Assembly (NCBI GenBank): GCA_964403935.1
Contig: CAYOIB010000002.1
Location: 1-64,000 of the forward strand
Direction of reading: 5' to 3'
Length of the DNA: 64,000 nt
Origin: SLLG01 sp964403935
GTDB taxonomy: Bacteria; Verrucomicrobiota; Verrucomicrobiia; Opitutales; Oceanipulchritudinaceae
Position numbers and translations under genes: made by a program. Positions 42,242 to 50,171 of this stretch are shown piece after piece. Below the pieces are notes generated by a model. That model did not search any database and was not told where the DNA came from. It saw nothing but the letters and a program-made list of their open reading frames with translations. Each line of letters begins with the position of its first letter. The stretch's first letter is position 1.

Positions 42242-43371
42242 GATGCGGACGAAATACGAAGAACGCCGGAATGCATCTCGGACTGAGGGGACGGTTTATC
42301 CTTCGCCTGTGAGAGCAGACGCTCCACCTGATCACCTCGATGAGCATAGGTATGCTCTTCCAGAACACGTTCGAGCGCAGCCTTTCCAATTTCCCGGGCG
42401 CGATCCGAATCCAGCTCGGATAGATGCCGGGCGACCTCCGCTCCGCCGGAGGCAACAAGGCATTCGGTGCCGGGCTCCAAAAAGAGTTCGATGCCTTCCC
42501 AGGCATCGGTAATCAAACAGGCACCGGCACCGGCCGCTTCAAAAACGCGGGTCGCCGGCGAGAATCCAAACCGCGCCATCCCTTCACGCAATACGTTCAA
42601 AACCGCCCGAGGCGTTACGTTGAAAGCGTTGTGGTCGCGGGTGTAGAGATGACCACAATAATGAACGTTCGAAAGATAAGGCAAATCGTGGTCCCAGCCA
42701 TTTCCCGCCAAAAGAAAGGAAGCTTCAGGCAGGTGCTCCGCCGCACCATGAAAGAAATCCCGAATCCGTCCTTCCCGGTCCGGCAGCCGATTTGCCACCA
42801 ATCCAAGAGTGGCATTGAAACGGGAATCCGGTTTCACCGGATGATGGGTTGCCGGATCAAAAGCATTATAGACCGGAACGCATTTTCGGGCTCCCAGCTT
42901 CCCGTAGCTTCGGACCACGGGATCTCCACCACCGTATGTCAGGATCAAATCAAATTCAGGAACAAGCTTTCTGAACCGCCTTAGCTCCCCTCGCTCAATC
43001 GCCTCCAGCGTCGCCGGTGCATCGACATCCCAAAACACCACGGCACAATCAGCGGATTGGAGTTCGAGCATCGCTTCCTCAAGGAGTTCGTCGAATCGCC
43101 CCACACCACTTCCCTTGATGACGATATCGGACCCGTGAGCCCGACGCACAACGGCCCGCACTTCATCTGGATTCTCCGCTGAATAGACCACGCTCGTTGC
43201 ATAAGGCACCTCGTCGAGATCCCGATGCTGCTGTCGATCATAGATGTCGGGTTCGTAGAAAGTGACCTCATGCCCCCGCTCGTGCAAAACGCTGATGATC
43301 CCGCGGTAGTAAGTTGCGGCACCGTTCCAATAGGCGGAGACAAGACTGGATCCAAAAAAAGCAATCTTCAT
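42238..43371 (-). CDS. CgeB-like glycosyltransferase, paralogue 2
   Basis: It has 377 residues from MKIAFFGSSLVSAYWNGAATYYRGI. It is clearly related to paralogue 1: VVFWDVDAPATLEAI corresponds to VAFYDIDTPVTLAKL there, and FGFSPATRVFEAAGAGACLITDAWEGIELF to its donor-binding block. The frame extends ten residues further upstream to 43401, but the MKIAFFG start aligns with the paralogues. It sits 19 bases after paralogue 3. Confidence 0.75.
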   Translation of the reverse strand: MKIAFFGSSLVSAYWNGAATYYRGIISVLHERGHEVTFYEPDIYDRQQHRDLDEVPYATSVVYSAENPDEVRAVVRRAHGSDIVIKGSGVGRFDELLEEAMLELQSADCAVVFWDVDAPATLEAIERGELRRFRKLVPEFDLILTYGGGDPVVRSYGKLGARKCVPVYNAFDPATHHPVKPDSRFNATLGLVANRLPDREGRIRDFFHGAAEHLPEASFLLAGNGWDHDLPYLSNVHYCGHLYTRDHNAFNVTPRAVLNVLREGMARFGFSPATRVFEAAGAGACLITDAWEGIELFLEPGTECLVASGGAEVARHLSELDSDRAREIGKAALERVLEEHTYAHRGDQVERLLSQAKDKPSPQSEMHSGVLRISSAS

Positions 43372-43390
43372 TGTATTTGGGGATTGGCTA

Positions 43391-44512
43391 TCAACAGGCA
43401 CATCGAGCTGGAGCCTTCACGCATTCCTCTTCCAATTCATGGTATATGTTCAGGAGCTCATCCACTCTGTGCGCGCAGGTATGGCGTTCTTCGATCGTCT
43501 TTCGGCCCGCAATCGAGAGCGACTGGGCAAGCCCCTCGTCCTCCAGGACCGCCCGCAAATGCTTCAACATTTCTCTCCCGTCACGCGCAACGAGGTAGCT
43601 GCCTTCGCCAAAGAGCCCTTCTGAATCCTCCCACGGAGAGCAGATCAGGGGAATGCCGCAGGCGAGGACCTCAAAAGGACGGATTGTCGGGATGCCGGGA
43701 AGCGCCTCAACGTATGGCCGCCGCGGGACGTGCACCGTCACCCGATAGCGATTAAAAACCGAAGGCACCTGAAAGTTCGGCAGCCAGCCTCCGTATGCCA
43801 TTCCCGCATCCCTCAGAGCGACCCGTCCTTCCTTCGGGTACCGCACACCATGAGCCTTTGCCTTCAAGCGCAACTGCTTCACCGGCTGCAGCAGAAACTC
43901 CTTCAACTCATAGGTGCGCTCGCCGTCTCCCCAGTTGCCGATCCAAATCAAGTCCCCGTCCTTGGAACCGGATGGGCCGCGACGAAAGACGCGCGTGTCG
44001 GCCGCTTCGTGCCAGGTCCACACCCGGCGCGCCCAACGACGCCTCCGGTAAACTTCCCGAACCGTCTCTCCAAAAGCCAAAACGCCGTCGTAGTGGGACA
44101 GGTCATACATCGCCATGCTCTCGGGTTCGGTCACCGACCGATGATGGGTGTCGTGGAAAAGCAGTTTGAAGTGCCCCGCTGCCCGGCGATGTCGGCCAAT
44201 CCGGAAGACCAGCTGCGGGTCATTCCATTCATGGACAATCGCCAGATCGACGCCCTCAAGTGCCTTGGCCACGTCAAACTCTCCGGGATCGTAAGGGAAG
44301 CTTCGAAGCGTTGGATAGGTTTCCTGAAACGCCTCTATCGGCTCTTCTCCATGGTACTTCACCAGATGAGAAAGACTCCAGTTATTCTTCGGCTCGTAGA
44401 CGACGACGTCATGGCCGCGGGCGCTGAGCTCGCTGGTGTAGCCGCGAAGAAAGTGCGCGTTTCCATGATTCCAATCCGAAAGAAGCGAGTGGTAGAAGAG
44501 GGCTATTTTCAT
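43391..44512 (-). CDS. CgeB-like glycosyltransferase, paralogue 3
   Basis: It has 373 residues beginning MKIALFYHSLLSDWNHGNAHFLRGY. The donor-binding block is IPTIRPFEVLACGIPLICSPWEDSEGLF. It is the most divergent of the three paralogues and has a longer middle region. The start lies 104 bases inside the preceding GT4 gene, an unusually long same-strand overlap. The MKIA start aligns with the other two, which supports it. Confidence 0.75.
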   Translation of the reverse strand: MKIALFYHSLLSDWNHGNAHFLRGYTSELSARGHDVVVYEPKNNWSLSHLVKYHGEEPIEAFQETYPTLRSFPYDPGEFDVAKALEGVDLAIVHEWNDPQLVFRIGRHRRAAGHFKLLFHDTHHRSVTEPESMAMYDLSHYDGVLAFGETVREVYRRRRWARRVWTWHEAADTRVFRRGPSGSKDGDLIWIGNWGDGERTYELKEFLLQPVKQLRLKAKAHGVRYPKEGRVALRDAGMAYGGWLPNFQVPSVFNRYRVTVHVPRRPYVEALPGIPTIRPFEVLACGIPLICSPWEDSEGLFGEGSYLVARDGREMLKHLRAVLEDEGLAQSLSIAGRKTIEERHTCAHRVDELLNIYHELEEECVKAPARCAC

Positions 44513-45617
44513 TAGAAGTTACGTTAGGCTCAACAATAGCATGGTAGGCGCTCAGGTAGTTTCGCCCCATTCGCCGGGGCGCATACTTCCGGCTGTGGGC
44601 GAAGGCACGATCAGCCAGCACCTGGCGCCAAACGGGATCACCGGCGAGGCGGTTCAAAGTATTGGCCCAGCATGCGGGATCCTCCGGCGGAAGAAACAGG
44701 GCGTTGTCTCCCCAGACTTCGCGTAAGCTCGGAATGTCGCTCAGAACAAGCGCACAACCTGAAAGCCCCGCTTCGAGGGCTGACAAACCGAAGGGTTCAT
44801 ACTTGGCCGGAAGTGCATAAATCGCAGCTGCTGAGAGCTGGCCCGCAAACTGATCCGGAGTGAGCTGCCCAAGAGCCCTCAAGTTTGAGAACCTCGTTTC
44901 TCCACCATCCGGATGGCGGCATTCACCCGCTACATGAATGGGCCAAGCGACCTCTGGAGCGGCCTTCTCGAGGACGTCGATATTCTTGGCTTTGTCCCAG
45001 AGCCGTCCGGCAGTCAGAACGATAGGCTTCTTTGATCCACTCCGGAACAAATCGAAGGATCGACCATTATAAATAGCCCGCGCTTTGTATCGAACATCGA
45101 CATAGTGATGCGCGAGATCGGCTAGCATCGCCGCACTGGGTGCGGTGACAAAGGATGCCGCCGCAAGCCCTTCCGAAACCCGGCGATGGTATACATCCCA
45201 CTCTGCGGGAGGGGGAGAGCATCCCAGAACACGGTCAAACCACGAGAAGACACAGGAATGTGCTGTTATCAGAACGGGAACATCCCACCCCAGAGCAGCG
45301 TGAACGTAACCATTCAAATGAATAAGGTGGGGCTTGAAATCCGCCGCGAGCTCAAGCAGCCATTCCCCCGCCTGATCGACCTCCTCCCACGGATTGTTCA
45401 TCCACTCCAGGCGGTAGTTGCTTTCAAACAACTCGACGTTCTTCAGGGCTTGGATGGAGCGGCGCTGAGGCGGTGTGAGGCGTTCACCCATCGTCGCCAG
45501 CCCGAAAGAAACGCCCGCGGGACGAAGCGCCTCGATCAAATCGAGGGCAAACGTCCAAACGCCGCCAATCGTATCAGCCGTCATGAGAACACGAAGTTGA
45601 TTTTTCTCTCCGGGCAT
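44409..45617 (-). CDS. GT4-family glycosyltransferase
   Basis: It has 402 residues from MPGEKNQLRVLM. GT-B retaining enzyme: N-terminal TADTIGGVWTFALDLIEAL, a central VLTAGRLWDKAKNIDVLEKA strand-helix unit, and the EX7E-type donor block KYEPFGLSALEAGLSGCALVLSDIPSLREVWGD. The last 35 residues extend into the start of the next gene and look less ordered (NSPLLPLASFGLESWKR). It lies five bases after the MDR dehydrogenase gene. Its role is presumably in building the same polysaccharide or glycolipid as its neighbours. Confidence 0.82.
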   Translation of the reverse strand: MPGEKNQLRVLMTADTIGGVWTFALDLIEALRPAGVSFGLATMGERLTPPQRRSIQALKNVELFESNYRLEWMNNPWEEVDQAGEWLLELAADFKPHLIHLNGYVHAALGWDVPVLITAHSCVFSWFDRVLGCSPPPAEWDVYHRRVSEGLAAASFVTAPSAAMLADLAHHYVDVRYKARAIYNGRSFDLFRSGSKKPIVLTAGRLWDKAKNIDVLEKAAPEVAWPIHVAGECRHPDGGETRFSNLRALGQLTPDQFAGQLSAAAIYALPAKYEPFGLSALEAGLSGCALVLSDIPSLREVWGDNALFLPPEDPACWANTLNRLAGDPVWRQVLADRAFAHSRKYAPRRMGRNYLSAYHAIVEPNVTSNENSPLLPLASFGLESWKRALSSRLHQRAQRPRP

Positions 45618-45622
45618 CGGCG

Positions 45623-46585
45623 TTAGAAAGTCAGGTATGCCTTCATGAAGGTCTCCGGTCGTGATTGCATGGCAGCGAACGCACCGGACAGTTCGTTTAG
45701 GTGAAAGCAATGCGTAAAGAGCGACTGCGGCCGCAGCCGGCCTTCATGTATTGCGGAAATAGCCTCCCGCGTCCCTTGAGTATAGACAGCTGGATCCCGT
45801 TCATGAGCGTTGATGACATCAAGCCCACGCCAGTTCCAGAGCTGCATATTGACTTGGCGGGGTCCGTCCTGATGGTAGCCAGCCACCACCAGTCGCCCCC
45901 GCTCACACGTGATCTCAGCCGCAAGATCCAAGGGCCACTGCAATCCAACCGATTCGATAACAGTGTCGCATAACTGATTATCCGTAATCTCCCTGACCTC
46001 TTCAATAATCCTCCAATGGTCATCCATCCGTATTGTTTCCCAGGCCCCCAAGGCAGCTGCCACCTGAAGAGCGAAGGGCCTCCGTGAGATCGCGATGACC
46101 TTCGCGCCCGCCTGTGCAGCCATGCTTGTGACCAAGGCACCCAGAAACCCAATACCGATGACCGCAATCGTCTGGCCGGGCAGAATCTCGCTGCGCTTGA
46201 AGACATTCATCGCACAGCCCAGCGGCTCGCCCGGGCACGGCATCGCCTTCATCTCTTCAGGTATAGGAACAACCGCGGCAGCCTCGGCCAGATCGTATTC
46301 CGCAAAGGCATGAAAGGATAGCACGGAGACGCGCTCACCTTCCCGGAGGCCAACCACATCATCGCCCACCGTGTCGATGATGCCCCAACCTTCATGACCT
46401 GGCGATCCCGACTCCAACGGATAAGTGAACCAGGGTCTTCCTTCCCAAACAGGAATGTTTGAACCACAGACTCCACATCCTTCCATTCGAACCCGGACTT
46501 GGGTGGGTCCCGGCTCCGGGATTCGCACGGATCGAAGCTCGACCCGACCAGGGGCCGTGATCACAGCTGATTGCATCCGGCTCAT
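45623..46585 (-). CDS. MDR-superfamily Zn-type dehydrogenase
   Basis: It has 320 residues beginning MSRMQSAVITAPGRVELRSV. Catalytic-domain features are GCGVCGSNIPVWEG and GSPGHEGWG; the NAD(P)-binding fold has VIGIGFLGALVTSMAAQAGAKVIAISRR. The four-Cys structural zinc loop of classical alcohol dehydrogenases is not evident. Related proteins act as sorbitol, threonine or nucleotide-sugar dehydrogenases; the substrate is unknown. It overlaps the preceding fusion gene by four bases, so it belongs to the sugar cluster. Confidence 0.78.
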   Translation of the reverse strand: MSRMQSAVITAPGRVELRSVRIPEPGPTQVRVRMEGCGVCGSNIPVWEGRPWFTYPLESGSPGHEGWGIIDTVGDDVVGLREGERVSVLSFHAFAEYDLAEAAAVVPIPEEMKAMPCPGEPLGCAMNVFKRSEILPGQTIAVIGIGFLGALVTSMAAQAGAKVIAISRRPFALQVAAALGAWETIRMDDHWRIIEEVREITDNQLCDTVIESVGLQWPLDLAAEITCERGRLVVAGYHQDGPRQVNMQLWNWRGLDVINAHERDPAVYTQGTREAISAIHEGRLRPQSLFTHCFHLNELSGAFAAMQSRPETFMKAYLTF

Positions 46586-48753
46586 CGGGAAATGGATTGA
46601 AGGTGTGCCGCTGATTTGAGAACCGCCTCCCGAACAGAAGGGATCTCCTTTGGACGACGTGAGGCCTTAGCGATCGACCGAGCGTTCTCCGGCCCCTGGG
46701 TCAACCATTCGTATAGACGCCGAACACCCGCTTCGATACCCGTTCCTGGCCGCCAGCCCGTGTTTTGCCTGAAGCGAGTGGTATTGGATACATAGTAGCG
46801 TTGATCTGCCGGCCTCCAGTCATCAAAGACAAGGTCCACCTTGTGGTTCTGAAGGTGTTCAATCACGCGAACAACTTCCAGGAGGCTCATGGCATTATCC
46901 GGGCCGCCACCCATATTGAAAGCCCTGCCGGAAATACGGTCGATCTGTTCCCGGGCAACACACATCGCCTCCACAAGGTCCTCCACAAACAACAGGTCAC
47001 GCACCTGAAGACCATCTCCATAAATTGTAATCGGCTCTCCCTGAAGCGCCCGAATGAGGAAATGAGCCAACCAACCTTGGTCTTCCGTCCCAAACTGATG
47101 CGGCCCATAGATGCAGCTCATGCGGAACACAGCCGAGGAAATCCCAAAGGACGCAGCATAATCCAGAACATACTGGTCGGCCACACCTTTGGAACAACCA
47201 TAGGGGCTGAGGAAGTTCAACCCCACACCCTCATCAATGCCCTTCTGCTTTAGATTGGCATCTGCCGGCTCCCACCTTGAGGGGCACCGCACGAGATCGA
47301 TCTGATCCAGTGCCCCGTAAACCTTATTGGTCGACGTGAAAACCAGGGGCGGTGGGCAAACGTGTTGTCGCAGGGCCTCAAGAAGATTCAGCGTCCCCTG
47401 GGCGTTAACCTCAAAATCATACCTTGGGCAATCGAGGCTTGAAGTCACCGCGACCTGAGCGGCGAAGTGAAAAACCGCCTGCGCCCCGCTCACAGCTTGC
47501 TGAAGCAGAAAAGGGTCCCGGACATCTGCCACCTCAACATGGAGCCGCTCCGGGTGGCGCCGTGCCAGCCAACGAAGATTTGCCTCCACCCCGGGCCGGG
47601 AGAGATTGTCATAAACGACCACCCGCTCTCCTTCGGATAGAAGCTTATCCGCCAGATTCGTGCCAATGAAGCCGGCTCCTCCGGTAATGAGCGTGTAGCC
47701 CGATGGCGGGAACTCGCCTTGGTCTATCTGAAAGTCTGCTTCCGACCGTCCACGCCGTGTGGCCATTGGCGTGGTGTAAATCTTCTGGAGATTCTGGTGG
47801 GCAGCGGCCGCAAGCCGGGCAACGCCTTCGACCCCGTCTTTTTCAAGTATCCGGTACAGGAGCTTTGGCCTGCCCGCCTCGTCCTTAAGCCCGAAATGGT
47901 AGTGCCGCTCATCCTGCCGAAAACCCTCCTGGTGAGCCTGTTCTTTTCTAAGATCGCGCATTGAATACCAATACGCGCATTCCACATCGGCCTCCATCAC
48001 CTTCTTGAATTGAAGGAGCTGAGTAAATTCATCGTGCCGCCAGGTTGAATACCCAACCTCCGAAATCCAGACGCCCACAGAGACACAGTTTCGATCGAGC
48101 ACTTCACGCACTCGGCGAAGGTTTTCGTTCCAGTCTGTCCAATCGAACTCCCATGTATTGGGAAAACCATGCACACCGACGGCATCGATGTGCTCAAGAA
48201 CACCCCGGCGACACATCAGATCGAGCCAGTTCTGGTCGACCGGGGCCATGCCCCCGAGAAGCGTCTTCTTGCCACGCTGCTTCGCCCAGTAAGCGGCTTT
48301 CCCGATCATATCCGAGAACAGGCGCCACTCTGGATCGAGCCGCCAATCCCAATCAATCAGGCTGTTTGGCTCATTCCAGAGTTCGACCCACTCAAAGTGT
48401 TCCCCATAACGTGTAATCGCGACGTCGATGAAATCGGCATAGGCTTTGGGATTGCGCGGGGGTGAGGAAACCTTGGGGACAATGCCTTCCGAGGGCGGCG
48501 TGTACGAAAAGCACGGAAGGACATCCACCTGCTCCCGCAGCCTCGGGATCAGCCAATCATACCACTGTGGACCCTCCGGTGTGTGGTAGTCGGCCCACGA
48601 GATCGCCGTGCGAATGTGTGTGATGCCCAAGGCATCCGCATCCTTCAAGACCTCTTCGACGCGATCCCGATCATTGACGACAAACCATTCCACCAATCCC
48701 AGGCACCGACGTTTCCGCGACGCGCCGGTATTTCCATTGATTCGAGTTATCAT
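46582..48753 (-). CDS. Glycosidase-like TIM barrel fused to a nucleotide-sugar epimerase
   Basis: It has 723 residues in two parts. Residues 1 to about 325 resemble clan A glycoside hydrolases: WVELWNEPN supplies a candidate acid/base Glu128 and VWISEVGYS a candidate nucleophile Glu232. Residues about 353-700 form an extended SDR: NAD motif TGGAGFIGTN (357-366), FTSTNKVYG (472-480) and the YxxxK pair in SPYGCSKG (Tyr518, Lys522), recalling CDP-paratose/tyvelose 2-epimerases. There is no signal peptide, so the hydrolase half would act in the cytoplasm on a nucleotide sugar or lipid-linked glycan. It overlaps both neighbours by ATGA-type junctions, supporting one transcript. Confidence 0.8.
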   Translation of the reverse strand: MITRINGNTGASRKRRCLGLVEWFVVNDRDRVEEVLKDADALGITHIRTAISWADYHTPEGPQWYDWLIPRLREQVDVLPCFSYTPPSEGIVPKVSSPPRNPKAYADFIDVAITRYGEHFEWVELWNEPNSLIDWDWRLDPEWRLFSDMIGKAAYWAKQRGKKTLLGGMAPVDQNWLDLMCRRGVLEHIDAVGVHGFPNTWEFDWTDWNENLRRVREVLDRNCVSVGVWISEVGYSTWRHDEFTQLLQFKKVMEADVECAYWYSMRDLRKEQAHQEGFRQDERHYHFGLKDEAGRPKLLYRILEKDGVEGVARLAAAAHQNLQKIYTTPMATRRGRSEADFQIDQGEFPPSGYTLITGGAGFIGTNLADKLLSEGERVVVYDNLSRPGVEANLRWLARRHPERLHVEVADVRDPFLLQQAVSGAQAVFHFAAQVAVTSSLDCPRYDFEVNAQGTLNLLEALRQHVCPPPLVFTSTNKVYGALDQIDLVRCPSRWEPADANLKQKGIDEGVGLNFLSPYGCSKGVADQYVLDYAASFGISSAVFRMSCIYGPHQFGTEDQGWLAHFLIRALQGEPITIYGDGLQVRDLLFVEDLVEAMCVAREQIDRISGRAFNMGGGPDNAMSLLEVVRVIEHLQNHKVDLVFDDWRPADQRYYVSNTTRFRQNTGWRPGTGIEAGVRRLYEWLTQGPENARSIAKASRRPKEIPSVREAVLKSAAHLQSISR

Positions 48754-49874
48754 AATGTAAGCCCCCGGCTGGCTAATTCTTCACTGGCGGCATTCACCTG
48801 ATCCACCGCGACCTGCCCTTCCAGCCACTCGGCGAGCTCCACGATACCCTCTTCCAGCGAGACCCGGGGTTGATAGCCAAAAGCATCCCGTGCTTTTGAA
48901 ATATCGGCGTAACAGTGGCGAATATCCCCCTGGCGGAACTTTCCGGAAATGATCGGCTCCAGCCCGGTTTGATTCAGCGCACTCCGGATGCGATCGGCTA
49001 CGTCCCGAACCGTATGAGCGCGCCCGCTGCCAATGTTGAAAACCTCCCCACTGGAACCGACCGATTCATACGCCAGGCGACACCCGTGGGCGATATCGCG
49101 CACGCTGACAAAGTCTCTCCGCTGAAGGCCATCTTCGAAGATGATCGGGCGGTTACCGTTCAAGAGACGTGAGGCAAAAATGGCCAGAACCCCCGTGTAT
49201 GGATTTGATAATGCTTGATTAGGACCATAGGCGTTAAAGAAGCGCAATGCAACCGCGGGCATATTGTAAGCTCGTCCCGTGATCAGGCAGAGGCGCTCCT
49301 GATCATATTTGGAAAGTGCGTAAACGGATGCCGGGCAAGGAACCTTCGTTTCGGGTGTTGGGACTGGCTTCAAGGGCTGCCCACCCTCATCGCTTAACTC
49401 CCAATCATTCGCCCGCAATTGAGCGAGGTTCCGCTCCGACGGCGCATAAGCATCCCCGGAAACATCCCGATAAAGCCCTTCTCCATAGATGCTCATACTC
49501 GACGCCACGACTAGCTTGCACACAGGGCGCTTGATCAAAGCCTCCAGAAGGACGGCAGTTCCGATATTGTTGATCGAGGTGTAGTGCTCGATCTCATACA
49601 TGCTCTGCCCCACCCCTACGGCTGCCGCCAGGTGGAAAACGCCGGAGACACCGCGCAACGCACGACCCACCGCTTCCGGGTCCCGCACATCGCCCTCAAC
49701 CCACTCCACCCATTCATTCAAGTAGGATGGACGTAGCCTGCCCGCTCCATGGACCTGAGGGAGAACAGCATCGAGCGCCCGCACCTGATAACCCGCAGAT
49801 AGCAACGCCTCGGCAAGGTGCGATCCAATGAACCCGCCACCGCCGGTAATTAGAACTCTTTCCGGTGTCACCAT
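48750..49874 (-). CDS. NAD-dependent epimerase/dehydratase
   Basis: It has 374 residues from MVTPERVLITGGGGFIG; upstream in-frame starts to 49898 are possible. Extended SDR: glycine motif GGGGFIGSH, VASSMSIYGEG, catalytic VYALSKYDQE, and RRDFVSVRDIAHG in the substrate half. The overall pattern is like UDP-glucuronate or dTDP-sugar epimerases; the exact substrate cannot be read. First gene of the minus-strand glycan cluster; its stop overlaps the start of the fusion gene. Confidence 0.85.
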   Translation of the reverse strand: MVTPERVLITGGGGFIGSHLAEALLSAGYQVRALDAVLPQVHGAGRLRPSYLNEWVEWVEGDVRDPEAVGRALRGVSGVFHLAAAVGVGQSMYEIEHYTSINNIGTAVLLEALIKRPVCKLVVASSMSIYGEGLYRDVSGDAYAPSERNLAQLRANDWELSDEGGQPLKPVPTPETKVPCPASVYALSKYDQERLCLITGRAYNMPAVALRFFNAYGPNQALSNPYTGVLAIFASRLLNGNRPIIFEDGLQRRDFVSVRDIAHGCRLAYESVGSSGEVFNIGSGRAHTVRDVADRIRSALNQTGLEPIISGKFRQGDIRHCYADISKARDAFGYQPRVSLEEGIVELAEWLEGQVAVDQVNAASEELASRGLTL

Positions 49875-50079
49875 GATATCCGTTTCTTTGAAGGCCAACC
49901 GGGCATCTACCCGGCCGCTGAAGTAGCGGAATCAATGCCACACTTGAAGATGCAACCCTAACCCTATGATCAACAGGCGCGAAGAGACGATTATTCCCCG
50001 CAGGCGTGAGACCCCGCATAGGCATTGTGCAAGGAGGTTGTTCATCCACAGATGCATTTTGCGCGAGACCTCCCGAAGA

Positions 50080-50120
50080 TACTTAAAAGAAAATCCTCCA
50101 GGGCCGGAGACCCTGGAGGA
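50080..50120 (-). terminator. Rho-independent terminator of the GH30-like gene
   Basis: TCCTCCAGGG (50094-50103) and CCCTGGAGGA (50111-50120) form a perfect 10-bp stem with a 7-base loop. On the minus strand the hairpin is followed by ATTTTCTTTT. It begins 51 bases after the stop codon of the giant hydrolase gene. Confidence 0.85.
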
Positions 50121-50171
50121 CGATAAATGATGATGACGTGCGGAAAGGCCGCCGACCGGCGCACTTCGGGT

